Below, one piece after another: positions 22,401 through 34,400 of a stretch of DNA of 64,000 nucleotides. The first letter of the stretch is position 1. The number at the start of each line of letters is the position of its first letter. This stretch comes from Linnemannia hyalina (lineage: Eukaryota > Mortierellomycota > Mortierellomycetes > Mortierellales > Mortierellaceae). Location of the stretch: the NCBI GenBank assembly GCA_019671135.1, contig JAHRHY010000002.1:3363501-3427500 (forward strand), given 5' to 3'. Below the pieces are notes generated by a model. The model did not search any database. It worked only from the letters and a program-made list of their open reading frames with translations, and was not told the DNA's origin. The translations under genes were made by a program, and so were the position numbers.

Positions 22401-25201
22401 GCGATCGAATCCGCGACAATAACAGTGAGAAGCTGCTCCAGCGAGGTCAACTCCGCCAATGTGCTGTCATACGTCAAACTATTCATCACGGTAAACAGTA
22501 TAAAGTTAGCATGCATTCATCATTTGTCCCCTAATTTAGGTGTTCTATGAAGCAGTTAACCATCCAAAATTTACCTGACAAGGTTCCTGGCAATGACGGC
22601 AGTGTTCTCCTTCGCTGTCAACGACTCATCGGGTGCGAGGTAAATCTGCCAGTAACACTCAACCAGACGGGTGCGGACACCTTTAGCCTCGTCGTTATTG
22701 TCCTTCATCCAGACAAGATGCACCATCTTGCGAATTCCCTCCTATGAATGAAAATGTCGACCACAGATTAGTATTCGATCTTTTAGGGCTGCAAACTACG
22801 ATTATTTTTGTCAGAACACGTAAGGTGAACTTACAGATGCGGATCGCACTTTGTATCGATGAATGGCCACGAAAAACTCCATGGCTTCGATCACTTCCTG
22901 CTTCATGGTCGAGGCCAACAGCTCGCACATCACTGGTACTCCACGGTGGATCAGATGAATGAAGCGAATGGCATCGGCATAGTAACGCTGCTGGAGTGTC
23001 TTGGTAATGTACTCCTTGGATGCCTGGAGTTCCAACAACTCCTCGTCAGTTGGAACCGCAATATCCTCAGCATCATCCTCTGGCCCTGCCTCTGATTCAG
23101 CCTTGTCAACTTCCATGTCGCCTTCCCCACCAGCGGATGCTCGCAAAGCAGCTCGTCTCCTGGCAGGCTGCGTCACCATAGCCTTCAAATCGTCAGTGAC
23201 CTCTGTGTAACGGATTTCCCACCCTTCCAAGTCCAGCTCCCCTCCATGCATGGAATAAGGATGTTTCTCAATCAAGCGGACCAGGGTCTTGATTGCCTGC
23301 TTGCGGGCAAAGAAACTCTTGTCCGAAAGTCGTCCAATAACCAGCTCTGTCAAACGTTGGCGGCGCTTGGGGAACTTTGAGCGCAAGTCGCACAGAGAAG
23401 CGATGATCAGGAGTAGCTTGTTGCGCACGTATGAGTTGTTGTCCATGATGCGCTCCTCCAGAACGTCAAAGAATCCGTCGATCTGGTTCTTGACCTGCTC
23501 CGTCTGCTCGAGCTCTGACAGGTAGGCAATGAGGTTTCCAATGATCTCCACAATCGCTTGGCGCATCAAGTAGTTCTAATTTGGCCCACAGAAAAAAAAA
23601 CGTCAAGTTAAGCACCATGGGTCAAAGTCATCAGTAATCACCATGCAGTTGTATCGTACCTCTCCATCCAAGTGTTGGATCAAAAGACCCATCTGTTTCA
23701 AGACCAACTTGGGGGCAATTTCGGAAAGCTTCACCAGGAACTTCGAGTAGGCTCGAGGAGCAGTGGGATCCTTGATAGACTCGTCGAACTCTTTTGAGGC
23801 GACGTCTCTCAAGATACTGTCCACCAATTGTGGAAAGTCGTACTCGCTGCTCAACATCTCCAGTAGTTCCGCCATTGGCTCTGGTGTGTGCTCCCAGTAC
23901 TGAAGGTTCTGCAAAATAGTCGTTTTGGCACCTGCGGAGAAAATTAAAACGTTGAAAGAAATTATTAATGATTGGAAAAAAGCGGCGCTGTGGGGCAGGG
24001 GTTAAAGGATGCCATGCTTATGAACATGTTCTTACCGAATTCGTGGTTATGGCGCTTGATGCAAAGGCAAAGGACACGGTAGGTGAGTTTCTTGAGGACC
24101 ACGATTCTGACATTATCCTTGTTCTCCAAGAGTTGGTATGCGGGCTTGTAGAACAAACTGACAAAGGTCTCTTTCTCGTGTGTTGCAGTCCAAATCTTGG
24201 AGAGGTGCAAATCCAAAACGCTAGCCATCAAGACCATTGCTCTCTGCTTCTCTGGAATCCATGCTGTCACTCCTTCTTCTACATCTGCGCCGCCCTTTGT
24301 CCGTGATCCCTTGACGCGCTATGTAGCATAAAAACAAAAGAAAGGTGCATTCACGCATTAGAATGAGACGGAAAACGACGGCGCAAAAGCATATCTCTGC
24401 TGGACAAACATCAACAACAACAACAACCATGAGGACTTACAGTGGCCTTTCCTGCTGCCTTTTCTGACTGTACTGCTCGGGATGTTGCCTTTTGTTCCGT
24501 CAAACTGATAATCCACATAATCAGGAATCCGTATGTCTCCAGTGGAAACCTATGCTCCATATATTCATCTTGGTCATTTGCTTCGAGATCGTGCGCCGTT
24601 GCAACAATCTCCGAGTTGAATCCTAATTGTCATGAAAATAACAATAGCAGACCGTGAGTGAAAAATAGTCGCGGAGGCGAGTTTTTGTAGAGAACGCCGT
24701 ATCTCGGAACAATCAGACCTGACGTGTACCTGAGAGGACAATATCCCAGACTTTGGTCGCTGTGCTCTTTTTTAGCGTGTTAAAGTGCCTGATAAGCAAT
24801 GAAAAAGATGGAAAAGAAGGAAAAGAAAAAAAGCGCGAGTCAGACGATGAATTGGAGCAGTAAACAAAATGCCTTGAAAATGGTGGCGTCAAAGGAAGTG
24901 ACACCTTACTTGATGAAACTTCTGATTTGGTCGAATGTGGTGCCATCAGTGATGCTGTATGATGAGTCTTGGAGAGTGTCAACGATGCCTAGTGGTAAAG
25001 GAAGTAAGCGTTAACGACAAGTTGATGTCAACGCGACAAAAAAGTAACATAGAGGCAAGGATGATGGGGTATGGTTTTACCATTGAGGATTTGGTCGAGT
25101 GTTTTTGGGTTCTCTCCTTCGATGGGAATTTCGTTTGGGATGTGGATCGAGTCTGTCTGGAGGTTGTTGAGCTCCTCGTCCAGAGCGAAGGGTTCTGACA
25201 T
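19443..25201 (-). CDS. cnd1: Condensin complex subunit 1 (Cnd1/Ycs4/CAP-D2), twelve exons
   Basis: Twelve exons join in phase: 25201-25081, 24988-24910, 24788-24730, 24622-24441, 24318-24036, 23931-23660, 23575-22835, 22741-22575, 22478-22020, 21926-21416, 21315-20602, 20504-19443, giving 1549 residues. The body is HEAT-repeat helices. Strong family blocks lie in exon 11: ALCKLMCISAEFCEHNLQLL, then RSNIIIALGDMAVCFNNLID, NTLMVLTHLILNGMVKVKGQ and ARLFFTELTSKDNAVYNNMP. These are the hallmark Cnd1 region of CAP-D2. The protein is the non-SMC HEAT subunit that helps load condensin on mitotic chromosomes. The last exon adds about 350 residues rich in Asp/Glu runs and Lys/Arg, with several Ser-Asp/Glu clusters that look like CK2 sites; this tail makes the protein longer than yeast Ycs4. 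Introns are mostly 70-150 bases. Confidence 0.93.
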
Positions 25202-25958
25202 CCTGTGTTGGCTGCGAGAGGAGGGAAGGGTGAGCCGTTGGAGGGGAGAGGGGTGCCGAGAGGTGTGAAGGAGGAAGAGGGACTCTGAACAGTCTGAACA
25301 AACAAATCGACTGGAAGTCTCGTTCGTACCCCTGCAAAAACAAGAGGCGCGCGAGATTTGGTGGCAACGTACATGTTGGTTGGTTGTTTCTCTGTACGTG
25401 GATTGGTCACGTTCTTATCGTTGAATTTTGAACCCCTTAATACATCATTAATCACATTTGTTTTCATTTCTCGCGCATTTATAAGAAGGAAAAAAATTTG
25501 CTGTTCGTGTTTTTGTTTTCCTTCTCTCCATCCCTTCACACTTCTCTCCTCACCTTCCACCCTTCCACCTTCCCAACACCCTCCCGTTCTCCATCCCCCA
25601 ATCCACCCATATACCCATCCCCCCGTTTGTATCATAATGTCGTCGTTCAAATAAACACACAATTCCCCCCTTCGAGTCCCCTCTTCCTGTTGTGCTGTTT
25701 TTGCGTGTTTTGTCCCAAATTGTATCATGTCTCCTTTGTATCCACCTTCCTCTCCACTGTCCCCTCTCCCCAAAAGCTATGATGATCAAAATAGAGTCAA
25801 GCACTGAATACCCGGCCGCCATCGTGCGACGTCGGATGGATGTACAACTTTATAAATTCTGAGCGCTTTCCCTTTCCCCCTTCTTTTTTTGTTGAAATGA
25901 CTACTCAATTGTAATCGAAAAAAGAAAATAAAAGAAGAAATGTTAGAAATTTTTTGCT
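25202..25958. other. Intergenic between condensin start and the next minus-strand gene
   Basis: This is the 5' flank of condensin subunit 1 plus the 3' flank of the gene ending at 25959. C/T-rich stretches lie at 25500-25640. No conserved open frame was found. Confidence 0.5.
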
Positions 25959-27752
25959 TCAATCTAATGAAGGTGTTTGACGATACTGCGTAATGGCCTG
26001 AATAGCTCGATCCTTGGCGGCCATGAAATCTGAGGTGTAGAGATATGAGGGGTCGATAGGTTCCTCCGGGAACTTGATTTTGAGCTGCTCGATCCAACGG
26101 GATGCTTCGCGGATGTAAAGGTGGATGAGGTGGGGAGCCGCACAAGTGAGCGATATCATGTGTAAAGTATTGATGACCTATACAGGTGCCAATTGAAGAT
26201 AATGGCACAGCTTGAGCGTTAGACGAATGTGCGCCACAGATCGGTCACGAAAAACAACAAAGCAGCTTTCAAAGAGAGGATGATTTGGATGTGGGATCAT
26301 ACCAGACGATGTTGCTCAGATCGGACTTTGTCCGGACTTGAACTGGTCGCCACAATGGCCTGTGAAGCGTAGATTAGAGCTGGAACCTTCTTATTAGTTC
26401 GATGTGTGATTGAACCTACCGTACTTCGATTGATTCGCGAAGGAATGTATGACCTTACCAGCAATGGACGCGTGTTGCATCTCCAGAAACATGGGGCAAG
26501 GCCCTGGCACCACAACCAACGGTGTCACCCGTTGCTCATAGATCCAGAGTGCATACTCCAAATGGGTCTTGGCAATCAGTCCCAGAAACCGGCCAGCCTG
26601 AGCGCGGTTCTCGTACAATGCGCCTTGAAGCAGCTTGAGGGTGTGTCTGTACCATGTCTGACGAGTCGCAAAGTTGTCTGTAAACTGGAGACATGAATCG
26701 GCCAGGTTCGCCATCTTGATCCACTGCCCGTCCTTGAATGGTTCTTCGTTGCTGATAACAGTGACGCTGTTGACATTTGGGTGCCATCTCATCCCTCGGT
26801 GGAAACAACGCAAAGCTCGCGACGCCAGATCGCACACTTGATCCTCCAATTCCTGATTTTGAAGTCCGGTCGACTCTTGCTGCCTTTTGAAAAGAGTGAT
26901 CACCATGTCTGCCTGTGAAGAGGAGGACTGAATGTGAGCGATCTTCGTGCACGCGTAAAGATCAACGGAGAGATGATCAAGTAGATTAATTGAGGTACCT
27001 GATGGTGATAGATGTAACTCATCATGGTCTGATACCGCCAGAACCTGTCAGCTGTATCACCTGGTCCAAGTTTTGTCTTAAGGATCCGTTCCCCTCGCTG
27101 GGCCAGTGTGAGAGCCATGTTCATGTACTTTTGAACCTTCTCGTGGCCGAGAACAGACACTTGGATCGAGATGCCCAGCTCGTAGACACACATCGATTTC
27201 AAGAGATAGTAGTCGGGTTCGAGCGCCACGGGTTCGTTCCAGCTGTTGATGATGTCCGTCAAGTACGCCAAGTCCCAGTTTGGTGCCGGAGTGTAGTCGC
27301 CATCTCGCTGGTCTGGTGGTCTTCCGCAGCTTGCTGTCATAACCAAGGAGTGAAGATGAAAAAATAAATGAGAAAAAAGAGATCTCCTGGTTTCTAGGTT
27401 CTTGTGTACAGGACAACCTTGTTGACTCACAGAGTGTATCTTGCAGAGTCTGCATCTCTCGTTGAACAACACGAGCGACACTCAAAAGGGCCAAACACTC
27501 GTTGGGTACGGGGTTATAGGGCGTGATCTTGATGAGTGGTTGGGAGAGGGAGATTTGGATGTCGGCCCTTGTATCGTAGAGGTGCTCCTGGATGATAGAT
27601 TCCTCGTCTGTGGGTTCGTCGGGCATGTCTGTGGCGTGGTACTGTCTCCAGGTGACGGGGTCAAAGTCCCAGTCTGGGAGTTTGCAGGCAGTGGCCTGTG
27701 GTTGTGGTTGTGGCTGTTGTTGGAGTTTTGTCTCTGGAAGTCTGCCTCTCAT
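25959..27752 (-). CDS. Conserved-looking helical protein of unknown function, five exons
   Basis: Exons 27752-27431, 27333-26999, 26912-26459, 26415-26303 and 26177-25959 join in phase to 480 residues. After a Gln/Pro-rich start the protein is a regular run of amphipathic helices without low complexity, for example EPDYYLLKSMCVYELGISIQ, ALTLAQRGERILKTKLGPGD and SCLQFTDNFATRQTWYRHTL. Clean phase joins and lack of repeats show that it is a real gene. The helical pattern could be a TPR- or BRO1-like solenoid, but no signature motif is clear, so no function is given. The start chosen is the Met at 27752; an in-frame Met at 27875 is possible. It shares a 721-base divergent promoter region with the START-domain gene. 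Confidence 0.75.
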
Positions 27753-28473
27753 AGTTCGTCTGAAGTGTGGATGTGTGTTGTGGATGACGGTTGCTAGACA
27801 AGAGAAAGAGAACGACTGGAGGGTCAAAAGTATGAAGCAAGGAGGGGACCCTCTTGTGAACAAATTGATCAGCATCCTCCAGTTGATCCCTTTGATGATC
27901 TATCAGTCAAAGCATGATCACTCCCTTCTCAAACAAAGACGTTGTCGCATTCATATCCCTTATGTCTTCTCTCTTCTTCTGTTGAAACGTCGCCAAGTTT
28001 GTGACTGTTGTGGAGAGTGCCAACCCCAACGAGACATGACCCTTTTTCTTGGATTGGTCACTGTGGTGCCTCCACCTGTCACTCTCTCCTCAACTCCCAC
28101 TCCTTTGTTTCTTCATCCTCTTCTCTTCTTCCCTTCATACTTTCTTTCTCCCTCTCCTTCTCTTCTCTACCTCTCACACGAATAAAAGAGCTACTCTTCA
28201 CTCACAACGACCAAAAAACAACCCTGAGCCACACCATACAACAATCGAATACATCCATGAACCCACACCCTACTCGAACACAGCAACGACAACCGACTTG
28301 ACAGACCTGGCTCATTCGCCTCTCCTGTCCTTGACAAAGGCATCCCCCCTCCCTCATTTTTTTCTGAATTCTTCAGTGCTCCCGCTATACTTCGCCTCCT
28401 CGCCTAGCTTCGGATTCCACACCCTCCCATACTCACACTAATCGACATTCAATACCTACTCACAACAGCACTT
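27753..28473. promoter_or_regulatory. Divergent promoter region
   Basis: The 721 bases separate the start codons of a minus-strand and a plus-strand gene and must hold both promoters. The half near the plus-strand gene is strongly C/T-rich (28060-28180). No classical TATA box was assigned. Confidence 0.55.
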
Positions 28474-31400
28474 ATGGATCTTAATCATGACAGGTAACCA
28501 AGCAAGCAGCGCCCTCACTCAAGTTGGCACCCTCTTCGCCAAAGAGAAGCAGTTGACCTCGGCTGGATATAATTATGATTATTGACCGACTTGTTGGGGC
28601 CACTGTGTCTCATCCCCATATTACAAAATAGCGCGACAGAGCGGTACACCGAGACGTTGACCTCTGCCCTCACTTACTTCAGTTCGCTCGCCCAGTCAAG
28701 TTCCGGTTGGAAGCGACTTTCTTCCGCCTCTGTCCGACCCAACAGTATGTTGCAACAGTGTGCCTGTATTGAGTAACTGCTTGCTGGAGCACTCGCATTT
28801 GTGTGAATGATCGATCAGGCAGACAGGCTCTTTTTACTGTTGCGGTTCTTTCACAGGAGAAAAGAAATGACGATGTTATTAATAATGAGCTCATCGTTTT
28901 TCTTGTAATATTTTCTATAGAAAACGGGTCATCCGGATCTCCGGGAAGTGCAGGACGAAGCGGGACAGGAGCAACATCATCAACAGCATCATCTCCAGTG
29001 GCAAGTCGACACAACGATGATATCCTTTCTAACTTGCCGGGAGGAGCATCAGCCTCGTCAGCAGCCTCGGCTGCTATCGAATCCCTCCTCCCTGCCATCA
29101 CCGTCTCCAAAAAGAGCGTTCCTGGAAAATCAGCCGAGATTGTCAGGGCGAGCATTGTCCTCCCAGGATTGAACGAGCAAACGGATCTGGAGGACTGGAG
29201 GGCTGTCCTGGAGTGCTCTGGTGCACGCAAGATCTGTAAGGAAACACCAGAAACACATGAGCACCAACGACGACAAAGAATTAAAAGGACCTTTTATTTT
29301 CTTATGAATTGCGTCGCGCCTTCCGCGCCTTTTTTTTGCGTCGTTTTCTTTTGTTTTATCCGCAGACAATCGAGAATTTGTTCTAACCATAGCAATTGGT
29401 CACCCGCGCTGTCATTTATCGCAATAGGGGACCCCATGGTCGAAAGCTCGAATGTCTTGATGACTTTGGACGATTCGACCTGTATCACCAAGACTATTTT
29501 CAAAACGACATGGCCCGCAAGGTAATCACAACGTGGAAGCAACATAACAGTCTGCTGAATATTTTTCTGGAGAAGTGGATGGCGGTACCAGAATCACATG
29601 TGTGTCAGCGACAATAACGGCCAGGAAACACATCATCTGAAGCGGAACACAAGCGCTCATATTTTTTTCGTTAATTTGCGTGGAATTAATATATATCTGT
29701 GCAACTTCCTTGCCATAGCCCGAGAGATGCACTTCTCATTGAGACAACCCTTCTGGACCACAACGCCGTGCTACATATAGCCACGTCCATCAAGCCTTCA
29801 CATGACGACCCCATCTTTCTGCGACCCTCACCACCACATGTGCGCGCATACCTCCCGCTTGTCGCTTGGCATATTCAGCTCGTGCCTGCAGACATGGACG
29901 ACACTGTCTCGTTCACATCCTTCAATTCACTGACAGCATCGCAGAACAAACCCGTCATGCCCCGACATTCAATCCGAGTCAGCTTTTATTATCAAATTGA
30001 CATGCGTGGATGGGCAGTCAATTCTTCGGTTTCTATGCAGTCGCATGTCCCCTCATGCATCGCCAACGTCTATCGCCTACTCCGACGACAGGGAGTACCG
30101 CCGCATGTGAGCCGGCATAGCCCACGGATACAACTGGATCTCAACGAATACGACCCAGCGACTGGCATCTATGAGCTGCGGTACGATGTCATCCCATCCG
30201 ACTCGGAGGATTTACTGTTAGGACAGAGGACCATTTCCAGTGCATTGAAGCGGTTCCGGTTAGGAGGCGCTGCTGTGGAAGAAGGACCAGAGCTGGGCAA
30301 GGTCGCACAGGATTCGTCAAGTATACCACAAGAGCTGGTACTATCGGACGATGAAGGCGACGATCTCGAGAACAATGGAGACGGTAATAACCCCCAGCAT
30401 GGATATGTCGACGTCGAGTTGGATGGCGAAAAGTGGGGCCTTGGCAGCGACATTGTGGTTCACATCTTTATGAATGACATCGAGGACGAGGAGTTTGTGC
30501 AGGAACATGTCGAATGTCTCAAATACATGGGCAGGGATAGGTACATTCTCCGGATGAAGCACACCGAGACTGGACCTCACCATGGCGCGATAAATGTCAA
30601 GTTGCGTATAGAGCGGATACCACAAGAGACGTCTGGAAGCGCCAACCTATTGAGTCATCAACAGCTTCGATTTCAGCGCCAGCAGCAGGAGCGTGAAAAC
30701 GAGCAGCAACAGCAGAATCAACTGGGTCAAGGCCAGTTGCCCACCTCTGACCTCAACAACCTCAGCGTCTCGGTTAACGGACAGGAAAAGAACATTTTAC
30801 CATTCCACCGCTCCTCCATCCCTCCAACCAAGCGTCTCAGTATGTCACTTCAAGAACAGCTGGAGCTCAGTCAACAGATTGTGCAGGAAGTCGATACTGG
30901 CCCGTCTCACTGGCAGGCTGGTTCTGACGGTCTGGATGGTCAGGAAGTCAGGACGACAGCTTCACCTTTGCTGCTCATGTCTTCGTCGATGCCTACAACG
31001 ATGCAAAACCTGAACCGGAGTAACCTAAGTATCATGAGTAACGGCACCAGCACGATGCAGCCCGGGAACACCAACCCCAGCAAAGTCAACAGCAGCTATG
31101 GATACTTCAACTCGCTCGTACAAGAACCTGTGACTTCTTGGAAGCCTATGTCCAAGCAACGAGGCGTTCAAATCTCAAAACTTGAGGTCCAAGGCCACGC
31201 TCCTGGGATTGTCAAGGGCGAGGGTATCTTTGAGGACTATACCATCTGGGACATCAAGGCCGTTCTCGACTGTCCCTCCGCCCGCAAAATTTGTAAGTTC
31301 GCCAGTTTTGTTTGTGAATTCGAGGGCGTTTCAATCATGTAAACATAAACTAAGTTGTTCATTTCTCATTCATAGGGGACAAAATGTTTGATGAGTCGCA

Positions 31401-34400
31401 TATGTTGCAGCATGCTACGCCGAGTTCGATTCTTTCCTATGTACGCTTCAAAGGATTCTGGCCAGCAAGGTAACCCAGTCACATGCATGCCATACCATTC
31501 TGCAGACATTAAAAAAGAGAAGAATACTGACTTTTCAACTTTTATGATATGTAGTCCGAAGGATATGGCGGTGTTGAATACGACATTTATAACCAAGGAC
31601 GCGATTCACTACTTTGCGACATCAGTCGACGACACCAACTTATATCCCGCCATTCCTCCACCAGTATCACCCTTTGTCAGATCGGAACTTGTCGTCTCGG
31701 GCTGGTATCTTCAGACCGTCAAACCCAAGAGCGTCCGGATAGTGTATATCGCCCACGCAGCACCTACGGGATGGATGGTTCCAGGAACGGCCCTTGGCGC
31801 CATGGCAACGGAGATGCCACTCTGCGTCGCAGAGATAATCAAGTACCTCGAGACTTACGGAAGCCCGCCCACGTTGGTCAGCATCCGTAGAGGTCGTGCC
31901 CTGGGTGTTGAATATTCTCACGAAAAATCGTCATTCCGACTGGAGTATGTGCAGGACAGCAACCCCATCTTTTCAGGACACCGACAGCCCCTACAGCAAC
32001 AGCACCAACACCATCAGTCTTTGTCAGCGGATCGGCAACGGAGGAGTACGGTTGATTTAACGGCTGGAGTTGGGTCCGGCGATCCTCAGCAGTTTGGATC
32101 GCCTAAACTTGGCCCGACTGACAAGCTCTTGGCCGAGATTCGTCTGGATGCGCGTGTCTGGGCGAGAAATGGTGACTGCGATATTACCATCGACCCGCCA
32201 CCATCCAAGGTCTCTTGTTCCAGCGTTCCTCATGATGGAACAGGGTATCGACTCAGGATTGAGCACTCCAGTGGGCGAGCGGTACCAGCAGGAGGGAAAG
32301 TGTTACTGATGGCACGGAAGCCTACCAAGCCAGGATGCGGTATTGTCGTCAATGGTGTCCCGATCAACATGCCTTCCATGGAGCACCTCTTGACGTGGAT
32401 GCCCCACCACGCCCTACTCGCAGACAAGGACAAGTCCCAAGCGCCTTCATCTGTGGATGGTGCATTGGCAGAGAAGGAGAGCCAAGCTGGCGAAGAGGAT
32501 GAGTCTGGCGAGAAGGCGGCCAATGGAGCCGGAGAGAATGGTCAGACATCGGAGCCAGGAGTGAAACGGGGTCCGTCGACCCTTATGTCTCCGCTGCAGT
32601 ATGCGCAAGGTGCGATGGACCTACTTTCCAAAATCAACAGCGACCCCGAGGATTCATGGACTGTGGTGTCTGACAGCAAGGGTGGAATGAGAGTCACGAA
32701 ACGGTTCATGCCCTCAGAGATCTCGGATCAGGTCCCTTTGGTTCGAGGGGAGAAGGTCATCGAGGGGTTTTCTCTCGAGGAGATTGCCACCGTCATCGGA
32801 ACCCTTGGAACTCGAGCCAAGCGTAAGTCATTTGTTTTCATATTATGTTGCGACGTTATATTTCAACCGTAGGGGATGCCGACTAATAACCATATCCATA
32901 TCTTAAATTTGAAATTGATAGTGGATGACTTGTACGAGTCAGGAGAAATGCTGGAGTCATTTGGTGCTGGATGTTCAACCTTCCATCATGTCCTCAAGAG
33001 CTTCTTCCCACTTCCTCTCCCGTAAGTCTATTTTGTTATCCCAGCTGGTGATTGTGCATTAATTAAGGATTAGACAGTGAGGTAACCTTGTTGTCTACCA
33101 ATTTAGTGCCCGTGATTTGTACTTTGTAACAGCCACAGCGTTTGCCGAGGCGAGTGCTCGTTGTCCACAGATCGTCATCATCTCAACATCGATCCCTCAC
33201 GGTGGCGCCTCAAAGGCAACGGATGAAGCTTCAACCTCAACATCAACCCCTCCACAGTCTCGCCCAAGAGCACACTTGCATCTGTCAGCATGGATCCTCG
33301 AGGGTATCGACCCATATAGCTCCAACCATCCGATTCCTTCCACGCGAGTGACTTTTATGACCGCCTTGGATCTCGGAGGCTCTGTCCCACAGAGAATCAG
33401 CGGCATGATCCAGACCATGTTCCCAAAGATGATCACCCAAGTAGAGAGCTATCTCCAAGCCCAAGCAGCTCCTCCCATTATCCGCATCCCGGAACAAATG
33501 GTTGTTGGTGAATCCTTATGTAAGTGTTCAACTATTTCTGAAGAGGGGTCGAAGCGGTAAACTTTATTTGACATGTTCTGATATGTACTTATTATTCTAA
33601 TAGTGGTGGAGCCAGCGACAACGGATGAAAATCTGCTACAGCTGCCTCCGATCGTGCCATGGATCAAACCAGCCAACAGGATCGTCAGCTGGGACTTCAA
33701 GATGAAAGAGTACTATTGCGAGCTCATTCTACTCTTTGACCAATTCCGGTTGAATCCTTCTCGACTGGACCTTGCGAAGGAGATTCGAGCCAAGAAGAGC
33801 AAGAAGGCGAGGCGCAAGTCGAAACAGCACATTAAAAAGTCTGGAAGCCCGGAGCAGAATGTATCGGATGAAGACCAGGATGAGCAGACTACCAAGGACG
33901 AGTCCGCAAAAGTCAAGAGTCGAACTGTTATGGAATTGGTTGTTGATCTGAAGCAGTACCCGATGGGCTACAACATCATCACCAACATCAAGGTCGATCC
34001 GGAGCTGCTGTTGCAACACAAGCAGCAACGCGATTCGGGATTGAAGCAGGCCATGTCTAGTTCTGTATCGGCTGTCAAACTCACAGGATCGACTAGCAGC
34101 CCGGGCACGACCGCCGCCAGTTCTGCGGCCAGTAAGCTCATTGGAGGATTTGACGGCAATGGCAAGGGATCATTAGCTGAATTGAATGGACGATCGTCTC
34201 TTGACGGAGATGTTGCGTTCCACAAGAGCATGTCGTCTGAGGCCGCGACAAGTGGAACTGGAATTGCGGCGGTATTGGGCGGTTCGGCTAATGTCCCCCG
34301 GGCTCTTCCTTCATCGACTTCGCTGATCAGAATCTTGCCGCCAGCGATAACGGTCAACATTATCGACATTCCTCCCGCGCCCTCGCACTCGTCCTCGCTC

